Shown: positions 33,743 to 45,675, counted from the first letter of the stretch. The stretch is DNA of 64,000 nucleotides from Petrolisthes cinctipes (GCA_033782935.1 JAWQEG010000491.1:62001-126000); one strand, 5' to 3'. The notes: generated from the sequence alone by a model not told the origin. A program made the numbers and translations.

Positions 33743-34939
33743 AAATTAAGCACTTGACATATACCCTTCCAGACTTGGATAATATGCGGCCGGGACCCTT
33801 TCTGAACAGGGGCCTGCATTGTTGGTTAACGCTGGGTTTAGGGGAGAGGGTAAAGTATTGTACGCACAAAGACAGGATGAGGTATTTGAGAAAATCCAAT
33901 CCTACCAATAAAGTAGTAGTAGCAGTAGTAGTAGTAGTAGTATCCACCTGCCTGTTTTCAATTATTTTTTACTTTTTGTGGTGGCATGTTTATTTTTCCA
34001 TCTCCATAAAACGTTTATGTGTATGTATTTTTATATTTATATACTTGTCTTACATTACACTTTATCATCGTTTTTAATATCACCCTATATACAGTAAACA
34101 TAAGAACGAATAGTACTCATGTGTGTGGGTTATAGTGAAACTTGTAAATCACACAACATATTTCAGACTGAAACTATAATTATGGCTGTTGTAGAACCAC
34201 TGCATTTTTAGGACTGTTGGATCATCACTGACATTTAAAAAACCCATATGATTGACATAGTTAAAAAATTATACAATATAGTATGTCATTATAACTTTCT
34301 TATTGATCATATTCACTACCCCTCGTAATATCAACCACATCCCCACATTATCTTATCTCGCTATTACATTATCTTTGCAATATCAGTATCCAAATATTGT
34401 CATATTTTCACCAATCAACTCACATTTTATCTTTGTATCATCTCCCTTGCCACACACACACACACTCTCTCTCTCTCTCTCAACCCAAATATAATAACTA
34501 CTGTTGACAGGTCCAATGGGTACTGAAGGGACTACCGATCCGTCTCTATCTCCGCTTGGGTTAATACTAATGATAATATAAATACACAATGTCGCTTCCC
34601 ACGAATAGGGTGGTTGGACCATCTGGAAAAGTTAAAGCTGTTAAAAGTTAAAAGCGGCACAGAATATCTGAAGCAAAAGCTAAGCAAGCATTAGACATAA
34701 TCTTCATAGGATGACCACTCTCGAGCACACTTTCAAGTGAGCACCAGAGAAGTGTCCGTCCACGCACCAATTTGCACAACACCCATTCATTCTTTCGCAC
34801 CTTGTAGAGTGAATGAACAATATTTACTGTGTTCCGCAGAATATCACTTCATTTTCCATATTCACTTAAATACCTTTGGTGGTGGTATTGGTCCTCAAAA
34901 TTTCTGCCTCTTGATTTTCTCGACACTTCAAGTAATAAA

Positions 34940-35025
34940 ATATTAATTATTAATAATAAAATTATTATTATTATTACTATTATTATAATAATAATAATAA
35001 TTATTATTATTATTATTATTGCTTT
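34940..35025. repeat. ATT/AAT near-palindromic tract
   Basis: Alternating (TAA)n and (ATT)n runs that can fold back on themselves. Confidence 0.85.
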
Positions 35026-35836
35026 GCATAAAAAACAAAATTCCAACTATACTGAGGTTGCTATATACTATACACAGAATATCTGGAAGAATATCTATTA
35101 TAATAACCGAGAAAATCAACTCGACTGGCTACTCTCGAATGATCTCCCCCTCAAGCGAGCACCAGAAAATGTGTCCCCTCACTCTTAGAAATCAATCTCT
35201 CTGTCTTTTGTACACATTTACCAACTATCCTCTACATCAAAACTGTATCGTGTCCATATATTATCAGGTTAGGAGAACACTGTATAAATATTGTCTTTTA
35301 ATTGTCAGAGGTGATATATACAGGAGGTGAGACTGACCCTTAATTAACAAAGATATACCGTGGCGATGTAAACATATACATAGATGATTATTCTCATGGC
35401 CACGGACACTTGACACCTGATACGAAACAATAAATCTTAATTCCACAAAAGATAATGAATGACCTAACCATACCCTAATGTTGAACGAACCATATAACAA
35501 ACCTTTACATCCAACAAAAACCGTTTCACCTACCCATATTTTATCCTCAATGATGTGTCCGTCCTCCCTTAGTGATGTCTTAGAAATATATCGTAATCTA
35601 TACCCAAAACTGCTTCAACTTCATTCTTCCATTTCTTTCTTGGCCTTACTTTACCTCTTCCTTCCACCTCTGCTTTGTATGCGTTCTTCACTATTCAATA
35701 TATATTAATGCTTTCAACATAGCCATACCCATTAAAGATGAGTTGTTCCATCCTCCCACCCAGACTTCGCTCTCCTGGCCAACTCTTTCTCTTTATCTCG
35801 TTTCTACTGAAACTCCATCAAATCACCTCACTCACT

Positions 35837-35867
<31 letters not shown>

Positions 35868-36534
35868 ATACCTCAACCTCGGGACTTTTAGGCTGTCAGT
35901 AGCCCGTGACTCTTGCGAGGCCCCGAGATTATTTGGTGTTGCACTAGATGAGACAGTGGAGCTTGGTGGTGGTGATGGTACCATAGCTTCTCTTCTTCCC
36001 CACTAGATGACGACACCTTATTTGTACACGTCACTATCTCTAGCAAGTAAAACCCAGAATCCACTTCCATACACATTGCTGGTGCAAGTATTTCTGTAAA
36101 CATTCCCTGTTTTCATTTTCTTGACATTGATCTCTTTTTCCATACACTCTTGAAAGCAGCAAAATTTTCGATTCCTTTCCTACCCTGTGCCCTATTTCCA
36201 TTTTATGTCAACCATCAGATTTGATATCCACACTCAAATAATGTTACTGATGACTTAATCTTTAAAATAGATGGTCAGCCTGTGTAATTATAAGCTGGTA
36301 CAGTACCTTTATTGGTATGACCTTTAACTCAAGCAAACTAATATGGATTTCAACGATGTGAATCATCGTTTTTCGGGAATAACGTGTTAACTAACTAGCG
36401 GATCAATATGACATTTTGCCAAAGCATGTTTCACATCGTCCCTTAACTTTCGGTAATATAGTGCAGTACCAGGAATCGTGGGGCTAAATTCAGACGCCCA
36501 GGCAAAGGAAAATGAACAAGATATCCATGAAGTA

Positions 36535-36600
36535 CAGTCGCGTTCATAATTTGTGTCCCGATTCCCTGAAATAATGAATCTCAACCAGGCTAGTTCGATG
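36535..36600. mobile_element. Possible single end of a TA-type MITE
   Basis: CAGTCGCGTTCATAATTTG follows TA at 36533-36534 and looks like the mariner-type ends elsewhere here. No partner end was found. Family A LINE copy 3 begins immediately to the right and may have displaced it. Confidence 0.35.
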
Positions 36601-36744
36601 TGTTTGTTTTTGTTTTGTTTTTATTGCACCGTGGCGTCAATCAGAAGACAGACAACAAAACATTAGGGTAGACGGAACCCATGAAAATCCAATGACTACA
36701 CTCACACTTACACTCACACACACACATCACGAAAACATAACAGA

Positions 36745-37788
36745 ATGAAGCACAAGCATACAGACAAATATTTACATTATGATCTACTTAAATCCACCAA
36801 AACGAGGGTGGCGCACCAGAAGTTCCTCCAGAACCTGATGGTTCAGCAGGTGTCGACATACCACATCAAGTGGCAGGCCCCGGGGCAGCAAGTGTCGGAC
36901 AGTGGGGCAGGCCAGGCAATAGTGCTCTACAGTGTTAGCTCGAGGAGCTCGACACAAGCGACACTCAGTGAAGGGAGGCTCACCCTACATCCCAGCAACC
37001 TGCCACGGTGGACGGTAGCCAAGCCTCAAACGAGCAGAGACTACATTGTGCCTTCGAACCATAAGGCCTCGACGACGGTAGGAATATTTGTGAAGGCAGA
37101 CAGACTCGTAATGGGTGATGGAGATGTTGAAGGGCCTCTCTGCATCCCTGCGTCGCCGTACAGGGAGGAGAGCGGCGGAGCAAACTCTAGAAAGGTAACA
37201 TGTCGAGGAGAGAGGACGCCCAGCACCACGAGGAGCCAGATGGCAGGCTTCCTTTGCGAGTCTGTCAACTGTACCATTGTGACGTAAACCTACATGGGAT
37301 GGCACCCATATAAATTGGACAGTCAAGTTACGATGACACAATAAGGCCAAAAACGATAAAATCTGCTGAATAACAGTAGAGTGTGTGGGCTGAACACTAT
37401 ATATAGAGAGGGAATGAAGGGCAGGTTTGGAGTCACAAAAAATGGCAGCATGCACTCCACGTTGACAAACACTAACAGCATCCAGAATGGCATACAGTTC
37501 ACACAATGTTGAGCTAGAGTGGTTACAGAGACGACGGCCAACCCAGCCCCCTGGAGGTGACTCCATGTCAGGTGAGAAAACGGCACAACCTGCTGTACCA
37601 TCCACCTGCAATGAGCCATCAGTGTAGAGGCAGTATGGATCTGTGATGGAGGACGTCACTGATTCTATGTGTTCCAGAGCCAATTGCCGCTGTAGAGAAG
37701 GCAGTTCCGACTTGGAAGTAGGTGTGAAGCTCACATCAGGTGTTGGTAGTAACCATGGAGGGGGCCCTGAAGGGACGTCTGCAACCAT
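36745..37788 (-). pseudogene. LINE family A RNase H region, copy 3
   Basis: The frame 37788-36985 carries YTDGSLQVDG, CELYAILDA, CDSKPALHSL and WVPSHVGLRHNGTVDRLA, so the RNase H catalytic residues are intact. Translation stops at 36985 (TAG where the other copies read CAG), removing the Cys/His C-terminus. The remaining 3' coding remnant runs on to about 36790. The start lies next to a 270-bp deletion relative to copy 1. Confidence 0.8.
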
Positions 37789-38271
37789 TATATCTATATT
37801 AAGACTAAAGTTTCCAGAGTAGCCCTAGAAAGCTGAATCAGAGCAGGGGAGAGGTAACCAACAACTGAACGGATAAAAGCAATATAGATAGTCCTGGCTA
37901 CTGGGATGGAGATGTCCGAGGAGTTGTTAGAGAGCCATTGAAGTGGTGTAAGTCGGTGCTGGAGACGACCCAATAAGTCCTAGACAATGGGATGGTCTTG
38001 AGGTCTGGTAGGGACAATCGGCCAAATATTGACTGGCTAGCCCAGGTAGCGGTACTGGGAACACATGGGAATGACAGTCCCTCCAATGGTGAACACTGGC
38101 ATAGCTTGAGGAAGGCGGCAGGTGAATATTCTGCTCTTATCTGGGGAGACAATAATGCCACAGTGAGAGGAGGACACAGAGGAGGAGTCAAGAAACAGCT
38201 GGAGATCCCTTGGTGAGGTAGAATGAACACAGATATCATCAGCACAGCACGTAATTGTAGTTCCAGGAATA

Positions 38272-39404
38272 TCAGGGAGAGAAGTGAGCAGTTTGCTGGT
38301 TGATGCTGTCCGTGAACCGCTGCCAAGACTCAGTGTGAGCACAATCCTGCACGGCAACTAAAGCGTCCCTAGACATCTGGTAACGATGGAGCAGGTCTGG
38401 GGTTGGGTTGGCTTGAAACAATAGGCCATCACGTTCAGCCTCCTCCTTTGCCTCCTGTATACGTGCATCCAGCGTCCAGGAGTGGGCAGTATGGCGATGC
38501 TGGAGGTGTGGCCGGGAGACGTATAGCCTATAAAAGTCATGAGTAGCAGATACAAGATCAGAGTACAACTGTTCAGCTGATGATATGTCAAATGTAGGGA
38601 ATACATAGGCCATAAATAAGATGTAAGTCGGGCAATATTTAGGGGGCACAGCAATACACAAACGAGTGGCTGAAGCACTTGACCCAGCAGGTAGAGAATA
38701 ATGAAACCGAAGAGCGATGTAATCAGAGAATAAGTCTGGCACGGAGGAGCACTGGACCCGAGATGCTATCAGGCCAGACGAGAGGATGTAATCCAGAGTA
38801 CAGTTGCCCACACATGAATCTGGTACGTCTCGCTACTTGCGAGATACCTACAACGGGAAGGAAAGTGAGCAAAAGTTATAGTTTGTTGACAAGCAGATAG
38901 TAATACTATTTTACTGTCTGCCTGTCAACGAACTACATCTTTTTTCACTTAAATTTCCTTTCGTTGTAGCCACCTCACAAGTAACGAGCCATAACAGCTT
39001 CATGTGTGGGTAACTGTACCTCCCCGGCAATGAGTGGCACCGCCAGTGTCCCAGTGTGTCAGATGATGCTTGCAGATGTATGAAAGGAGATGAACACCAT
39101 TACGATTAATAGAGCCAGAACCATCACCCAAATCAGAATGCCGAGCATTAAAATTTCCCATATACACCATACCACACACTGTTGGAGAAGGAAGAGCCTC
39201 AAGAGTGAGTCTAGCTGGGGCAGAATAGACATTACATAGTTGTAGTACTCCATTCCCAGGTAGAACCTCAAAGGTCATGTCAGGATCAGAGGATTCGAAA
39301 TATTGTCTTGTATATGCACATGAACTCACACCAGTGAAGCACTGTTGCCACGTTAGCCAAGCCAAGTGAGGGGGTCGTGGTCTAGGTGGAAATCTTGTAG
39401 AGTG
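38272..39404 (-). pseudogene. LINE family A endonuclease region, copy 3, split by a MITE
   Basis: The upstream part (39404-39017) contains GVLQLCNVYSAP and GNFNARHSDLG, where the usual catalytic Asp of GDFNA is Asn. After the MITE the frame resumes (38798-38272) with LDYILSSGL and SDYIALRF, the active-site His of copy 1 (SDHIAL) being Tyr here. A deletion fuses it at 38290 to the late reverse transcriptase, whose box reads CCADD (38250 region) rather than CYADD. It is non-functional on several counts. Confidence 0.75.
38801..39016. mobile_element. TA-flanked 216-bp MITE inserted in LINE copy 3
   Basis: Ends CAGTTGCCCACACATGAA and CAGTTACCCACACATGAA, inverted, extending about 90 bp inward (CTACAACG, then GTTGACA). 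TA at 38799-38800 and 39017-39018. LINE copy 1 has an uninterrupted GGTACTCTGG at 6221-6230, so the target was a single TA. Confidence 0.92.
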
Positions 39405-39406
39405 TA

Positions 39407-39569
39407 CAGTCGGCGGCAGAAGTCCTGTCGCCTCACCTGCTTCACCGAGACACGCAGTGTTCATGGACTCGAAAAATACGCACGTTTTCTGAACTTAATA
39501 ATCTCGAGTTTATGAACATCGCGTGGCTCGGTGAAGCAAGTGAGGCGACAGGACTGTTCCCGCCGACTG
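39407..39569. mobile_element. TA-flanked MITE, family H copy 1, 163 bp
   Basis: Ends CAGTCGGCGGCAGAAGTCC, then TGTCGCCTCAC, inverted. TA at 39405-39406 and 39570-39571. The copy at 47240-47402 is also exactly 163 bp. It sits at the boundary between LINE family A copy 3 and a family B tail. Confidence 0.88.
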
Positions 39570-39571
39570 TA

Positions 39572-39975
39572 CCTCTCAGAGTACCGGGTGGGGGACGGTT
39601 CTTACAGACTCTCCCAGGTGCTTGAGGAGGAGGCTTGTAGTGTGGGAGAGAGCACCCTCTCCTTTGTAGAGCAAGTTGTGAATCTTTATGGCTTCTTTTT
39701 ATAAATAGTTCAATTATTTTTTCGTTTTTATTTCGATTTTTTTATATATTTTATTTAATGAGGTTATTTTAGTAAAATGTGACTTTTAGTTGAGATGTCC
39801 TTTTAATCATGCTGATTCTTCCTTATGGGGTAGTGAAGCCTGGCTAATATGTGTATATATCTTATAAATTATATAAATTACCATATTTTGAAATCCTTAG
39901 AATATAACATTGTGTTGTTCTGTATGTGACTGTGGCTGTTACGCCGCCATATGCCAAGTGGTAGGAATCAATCAA
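39572..39975 (+). mobile_element. LINE family B 3' end, truncated copy
   Basis: Matches 57170-57535: GACGGTTCTTACAGWCTCTC, then GAGGAGGCTTGTAGTGTGGG, the end of the coding region, a T-rich 3' UTR and a tail AATCAATCAATC after GCCGCCA. Only the last codons are present. Confidence 0.8.
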
Positions 39976-40182
39976 TCGTCCCCCTTTTTGTAGTCGCGTC
40001 CCCATTTAATGAATCCCTGTCCCCCTCACAGTCTTGTATGTGGTAATGCAGGTTCAGTTCAGTCCAACACTAACCTTCGTTATTTTCTTTGTCTGTCTGT
40101 CCTTATTTTCTCCTCTTTGTTCCTTCTAATACAGCATTTGCCAGACCTTAAATTATTTCCTACTTCATACATAAAATTCCCG

Positions 40183-40356
40183 TAGTGGGCAATACCTTTA
40201 GAGTTTTAGCACCCCTGTGTCCCCAGTAACTCCCTTTCAGTTCTTTCTCCGTGCTTCATTTCTTTCTATTTCCTTCCTGCTTGCTGTCTCACATCTCTAT
40301 CCCCTTCTTCTGACGCTATATGACTCCTGTTGCTGCCCCTACTATCAATTAATCAA
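40183..40356 (+). repeat. Family T retroelement 3' end, copy 3
   Basis: GTGGGCAATACC, then TTCCTTCCTGCTTGCTGTCTC, a GCTATATGAC segment and an ATCAATTAATCA tail; more diverged than copies 1 and 2. Confidence 0.65.
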
Positions 40357-41244
40357 GTTTACAAAATAATATCTCAAATTGCGCATTTTATTGCCCCTTA
40401 AATCCATTCTTCTCCCTTCATACCTTTACTCCTTCTTACTCATTACACCAATCCTTCACGTTTTCTTCATCTTTCATCTTTTTATTCCCCAGTCATGCAT
40501 GCCTTAGTCCTTTCATTCCAAATCATACATTACATCTTTCCTCCTACTCCTCACTTTCTTCTTTCTTTCATCCTTGTTGAACTAACAGTGTATTTATTTC
40601 CTTCTTTTGTGCCAACTTTTCTGTTTGTTCATCTTTTCCCTCTCTCCTCATCCTTCCTTCCTTCCCTCCCTGCTTTTCTGTCCTTCCCTCATTCCTTCCT
40701 TCCGTCCTTACTCTTTCTTTAAACTATACTTCCTTCATTCCTCTCTTTTCCCTCCTCCTTCCTTCCATATATATTCCTTCATACTTTCCATCCATTCTTT
40801 TCTCCTCATCTTTTCCTTCTTTTATTATCCTTCATCTAGCCCTTTCATTTTTCTTCCCCTTCTTCCTTTTTCTTCCTACGCCGCCACATTGGGAATAGCA
40901 GCTTTATTTCCTTCTGTCTCAATTTGTATAAATCAGTATCATGTCGTGTCTGCAGAGCGGCTTCCATTTGCCTTGAGGGACAAAACAAATGGAAGAAAGT
41001 AGATATTTTTCATATATCCATATCGTTTAAGTGCATACAATACGAGTAAAGTTTACAATATTATTACCTCGGTTGTTTTTGTGCTACATCATAATATTAA
41101 AAAGTTGATCTAGCTTTTAATCATGTTAATAACTGATACGAATGTCAATTCATAAATGATTGGTAACTGGGTATATTATCATACTCTTATTAAATATTCC
41201 ACTCATCTCTCACTCACTCAAAGAACCATTTCTCCCCTCTCGTG
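40357..41244. other. Pyrimidine-rich stretch, no gene
   Basis: 40480-40880 is dominated by irregular TTCC and TCTTT runs. The frames there (up to 131 codons, Phe/Ser/Pro-rich) are composition artefacts. Nothing else recognised. Confidence 0.55.
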
Positions 41245-41246
41245 TA

Positions 41247-41430
41247 CACTCGTGATACATAATCCCTGACCAGAGACGAACGGCAGGCACCACACACACA
41301 CACACACACACACATACCCTGCATTTGAACTCAGCCTCTATATGTGCACTGGGTGGGGAAATGAACAATACCAGGCGATTCGAAGCTTTCTGCTCCTCAC
41401 ATCCAGGTCAGAAATTATGTATCACGAGTG
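41247..41430. mobile_element. TA-flanked MITE, 184 bp, with (CA)n
   Basis: Ends CACTCGTGATACATAAT, then CTGACC, inverted. TA at 41245-41246 and 41431-41432. A (CA)n tract lies at 41289-41315. Confidence 0.85.
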
Positions 41431-41582
41431 TACATTGTTTATTATATTTCTTCCACTATGGAAGTTATAAAAGTGTTAAAAAGACACATTATTAACAGAG
41501 TTGTATGAATTCCAAAGCAACATCATGGTGAATGAAGAGCTGTGACACTATCCATTCTCCATACACATTCAGTAAGGTAGTA

Positions 41583-41831
41583 ATTTAGGCCAAAGGAATT
41601 CTTACACAGGCTATAATTATGGAAAGAGATTCATTATTCTGGAAGTACTGTAATAAATGTTCTACCAAGTGACTCGATGATTAGCAAAACAGCAAACCTA
41701 ATAATAAGTTTGTATTGCATTTACATAGTGTTATAATTCCTATAGGTTGTATTGCATTTACATAGTGTTATAATTCCTCTAGGTTGTAATCCCTCGAAAA
41801 CAAAAGCGTGTGTACGAATTTTTGTGGTCAG
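41583..41831. mobile_element. TA-flanked MITE, family U copy 2
   Basis: Inverted relative of 11283-11493. It has an internal tandem duplication of about 38 bp (ATTGCATTTACATAGTGTTA twice, 41705-41780). TA at 41581-41582 and 41832-41833. Confidence 0.75.
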
Positions 41832-42405
41832 TAAGTAGTACCTCCATTGACCTCACATGACCGCCAGTGACCTCACCTGATTGTGGAGTTTAGTCATTAT
41901 GTTATTAAACTTCCTCTGTGTCATAAGGATTCCATATATGTAGGTTAAGATCAGGTAAAATTATAGAGTAATCCGTGAGCAAACAAATCCTTGGGCAAAA
42001 TAAATATAAAGTGCCCTTTATATAGCAGATATTTTTTTCTCAAGCCCAATATTGACTATAATAATTGGTTCAGACATGGAAAATACTCTTACTTAAGTGT
42101 CTTTAGTGTAGATGCATATGTTGTACAATTGACTGATCATAAAATTATTCAATAACAACTCCATTCATTTATTTTACTCTCATAATATCTACACTCTTGT
42201 CAGGGGTACCAACTTCCACGAACTCTGTAACACAACTGTCCCAGGATTTTAGTGGCCAACTGTACATAGTTAGCAAAAGTGTCGAATAATGCGTTGATTG
42301 TGTTGGTGCATGCAATTGGAAAAGTTATATTATATTTATGCATTGTAAACGTGTGAAAATGCATAATTGTATGTGATTATGCAAGCGTTTCAATGTATGT
42401 ATGTA

Positions 42406-42860
42406 CAGTCGGCAAAAAAACTTTCATTACCACCCCTACGTTAATTTTAACATCGATAAGCGCGGCAGGGTTGGTACTCCGCCGTCTGAGCAGCTGTGCC
42501 TCTTGGGCCGCGGCAATGACAACTTGGTACAAGGCATTCCCTTTTTTTTTATATCAAAAGTTTAGCTGATTTTAAACTAAATTTTGAGTGTTCAAGAACT
42601 ATTACTATTTAACTATTCATCATTAAACATAAGGAAATACGTTTGAGTATTTTAGAACAAGAATAACCGGGAAATACCCAGAAAAAGTAGCACTGGGTGA
42701 AAGTACGTCATTCCTACTTGCCTGCCCATTAGACACTGAGGGGTCCGGGAAGGTACGGAGGTATATATGACACTCACGTCACGTCTGACTCGCCGGTCAG
42801 GCCTACCACCATTACATCACACTGTTAAAAGGATGGTAACGAAACTTTTTTTGCCGACTG
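42406..42860. mobile_element. TA-flanked MITE, 455 bp
   Basis: Ends CAGTCGGCAAAAAAACTTTC and CAGTCGGCAAAAAAAGTTTC, then GTTACC-type text, inverted. TA at 42404-42405 and 42861-42862. No frame of note. Confidence 0.88.
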
Positions 42861-43069
42861 TACACTAAAAATGTGTATTAAGTGTTTCACGGTGAATTTT
42901 TTTTATGATAAACTACATATGTGTTTGCGTTGTATAGGAGGTCCGAGGGAGAAGCAAACTACACACACAGGGAGCATCTCTCCCTTATTGTAACGTAAGT
43001 GGCCGTGAGAGGCAACCAGTGACTTATTGGCCAGCGGCAGCGGAAAACATATTGTACTGCCGGCTCCAC

Positions 43070-43150
43070 TGCCTTGGGAACCACTGCAGTGTTGTCAGCG
43101 CTACCTCTCCCAGGCAGGAACCACAAACTTGGGTCCCAGATACACATCTG
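43070..43150. repeat. Diverged dispersed repeat (also about 44495-44580)
   Basis: Both share GTGTTRTCA, CTC-CCCAGGC, AAC, CRAACTT-GGTYC, AGA-AC and TCTGAAG in order. It might be an old SINE; the similarity is modest. Confidence 0.45.
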
Positions 43151-43483
43151 AAGAACTCACTTGTGAGAGAGATGATAATGGGAGTTGGCAGGCTTGTATG
43201 CTGAGCGAAACGAATGACAATAAAATAACAATCTGTATGTAAACAATTTTGTTTTTATGTGGATGCAACAATAGGCACCAAATTATTCCTGATGTATTAA
43301 TTTGCTATATTTCATGGTGCAGAATATTACATTGTAATGCTCCATAAATCAGTTTTTGATTATCTATTAAGATGATGAATGGAGGAGACCATAGTATGGT
43401 AACATATTCCATGCACCTGTGGCCAGTTTATGGATGTTGTGATAATATTGACATATCAGGTAGGAGAAACCTTGGTATTAGTA

Positions 43484-43800
43484 CAGAAGTGGACATTACT
43501 GCAGCAGTGTTGCCAGATCCGGCTGGGTCCTAGTATTTTACCCCTGTCATTTATTGTACTTTATCATGATTATTTCCCGGTAGTTTGCCCAGATTAGGTC
43601 CCGGTAGTCTGATGCGGTCTAGGTTAGGTTAGGTCAGGTCAGGTAAGGTCAGGCTAATTTCAAATTGCCCCATTTGAATATGCCCTATCTTGTAAACGGG
43701 GCATTTGAGGAAGAAAAACCATAGAAGAAAAGTCCTAGAATGGTCCAAAATAGTGGGTAATGACAGTAAAATATCTATTATACAGTAAGGTCCACTTCTG
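43484..43800. mobile_element. TA-flanked MITE, 317 bp, containing a TTAGG-like tract
   Basis: Ends CAGAAGTGGAC, then TTACTG, inverted. TA at 43482-43483 and 43801-43802. The interior holds GGTTAGGTTAGGTCAGGTCA near 43622. Confidence 0.82.
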
Positions 43801-43802
43801 TA

Positions 43803-44951
43803 CCTTTACCGAAACCTTTTCCTTGCGCCGGGGTCAAACTCAGCACTCTGTTATTGGCGAGTAACAACCTCTACCTTACTGACTTTGCTGACAATTAAAG
43901 AACAATTATGTAAGAACTGAGGATATTAGATAATCCAAGCGTAGGCACCATGAACTATCCATCATCTGGCCCCTTTAATGATTACGTCAAATAAACCTGA
44001 GATAAGTAATCCTATATATTGGCTGTAATGTATTCGCATTGCAAGGATGGAAACTGAAGCTTGGTGGTAAAACAAATATTGCAGATTTAACAAGTGCAAT
44101 ACATTTTTTTTTTTTTTTTTTCATGAACTGGAAATAGCCTTGTGGACGAGGCTGGTGCAAATCTTGTGCAGGGTGCAGATGAACTTCCCTTGGCTTCCAC
44201 CTCCATCTTATGCCTACCCTACCTACTCTCCCCATCTCTCTCCCTTCGGCCCTTTCCTTTACCACTTAAGTCTCTATATTATTGGTCTTGGGGCTGTAAT
44301 TAACAAGACAGATATATGTTTTAGTGTAGGTTGTTCTCATTGTCATCATTTATGCTTTCACTTGCTCATCAAACTGTCACGTTAGACCTCATTCACTCGG
44401 ACTAACACTTCGTCACACACACACACAAAAGCGATAATTTTGCCAGTCCTCCTCTCCCTCGCTCGCCCTTGCCTGCATCTGGCCCGCGTCTGAGGTGGAA
44501 AATGTCTGTGTTATCACTGCTCCCTCGCCCAGGCGTAAACTGCGAACTTCGGTTCAAAAGAGACGTCTGAAGCACTTACTAGTCTCGTCGCCTCGATGCC
44601 TGACCGGCTGCAGCAGGAGGTCATTGTGAAGGAGGGAGTCTGGGCGCGATTCTGATTACATTACATTCAATAGTAAGGAAGTAATAAATACTCATGTAAG
44701 CTGAAGTGTAACAACCATTAAGTTATGTATGTTCTTATCACAGTATTTATTTGCCTCGCAATTCTGCAAGGCAATAACGAGGAATAACGTAAGCCGTAAA
44801 ACGATAAAAACGAGTAATTACACAGATAGATGTGCTACATGTTAATAATGATAGATTTCTCAACATCCCCTCAGGACTGGAGGGGTAAATATTTATGCAC
44901 CATTCAAATATCTTGGCTTCCATATTAAAATGCATTGTTATTTCCGTGTAG
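43803..44951. other. No gene seen
   Basis: Includes a T tract (44105-44121) and a pyrimidine-rich patch (44180-44260). No frame over 92 codons and no domain. Confidence 0.4.
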
Positions 44952-44953
44952 TA

Positions 44954-45165
44954 CAGTCGGCAGCATAAGTTGGCTTCGTTTCCACCTATGTATGTATGAG
45001 CTATATTGATGTTGTAACACAATTTGAATGCACAGATGACAGATATACTTCACATGTGGTAAAGTACACATGTTTTTAGGATAGAAACTGGTTCAGAATG
45101 CAACTATCTGGTCATATTAGCATTATTAAGTATATGAAATGGATGCGAATTTATGCTGTCGGCTG
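44954..45165. mobile_element. TA-flanked MITE, 212 bp
   Basis: Ends CAGTCGGCAGCATAAGTTGG and CAGCCGACAGCATAAATTCG, inverted. TA at 44952-44953 and 45166-45167. Confidence 0.82.
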
Positions 45166-45429
45166 TACATTCCATAGGATAGATGGAAGATGTTACTGTT
45201 GACTGAACTGTGTCTTCCGAGAATAGAAACACGATTACTACATTGGTTCATAACTCCTACACTCCGATGAATTTTGGTACACAGTACTGTGTGTGGATTT
45301 GTTAGTTAAGGTGTGTATGTCTTTGAGTATTTAGCCATCGGATACCGTTTTTGATTGACGTTTAGATTTTTGTGATTCGATAAATCACAGTCTAGAGTTT
45401 CATACACAAATATGCATTGTCATAGACAT

Positions 45430-45675
45430 TCAGAAGCTGCCTGCTTGTCGTAAAAGGCAACTAACTAGAAGGAGCTTTAGTTTCTCTAACTGTCCCTTTT
45501 TTTTTTTTTTTTTTTTTAATTAATTGCGCCGTAGCGTCAATCAACAGGCAGGCAACTTTTTTCCATCTGTTACCTTTCTGTGCTTACTGGTCCTCCTTTC
45601 AATCACTTTCTTCCTCGGGCGCCATATAATCTCGCTGCTGCGGTGCCTAATATCAATCAATTAATCAATCCTTAA
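45430..45675 (+). repeat. Family T retroelement 3' end, copy 4, interrupted by a LINE A tail
   Basis: GTCGTAAAAGGCAACTAACT, then CTAACTGTCCC, an interruption, TTACCTTTCTGTGCTTACTG, GGCGCCATATAATCTCGCTG and an AATCAATTAATCAATC tail. Confidence 0.65.
45495..45556 (-). mobile_element. LINE family A, extreme 5'-truncated tail insertion
   Basis: Reading on the minus strand: GCCTGCCTGTTGATTGACGC, then TACGGCGCAATTAATT and a poly-A of about 23. This is only the last 39 bases of family A (compare 62600-62653), placed inside a family T copy. Confidence 0.75.

Larger units (their letters stand above)
33476..36532. other. No gene seen; several simple repeats
   Basis: Holds a degenerate (CCTAA)n tract (33697-33742), (AGT)n at 33913-33942, CA/CT tracts at 34453-34482, an ATT-type near-palindrome (34940-35025) and poly-T (35841-35868). 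A diverged direct repeat pairs about 34655-34760 with 35075-35175 (CACAGAATATCTG, then GAGCACCAGA). No frame over 119 codons and no domain. Confidence 0.5.
36601..39404 (-). mobile_element. Non-LTR retrotransposon, family A copy 3, rearranged
   Basis: On the minus strand, from partial endonuclease (39404) to an A/C-interrupted tail at 36601. Compared with copy 1 it lacks about 880 bp of reverse transcriptase (joined at about 38290, where CAACCAGCAAACTG runs into the late RT) and about 270 bp near 37805. It also has a nonsense change near 36985 and carries a 216-bp MITE at 38801-39016. It extends further into the endonuclease than copy 1. Confidence 0.85.

Noticed and set aside
36535..36600. 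Full MITE
   Set aside because: Only one end is visible; no inverted partner found within the window, so it is listed only as a possible single end.
40495..41002. Phe/Ser-rich frames of 75 and 131 codons
   Set aside because: They reflect a TTCC/TCTTT-rich tract; no domain or exon signals.
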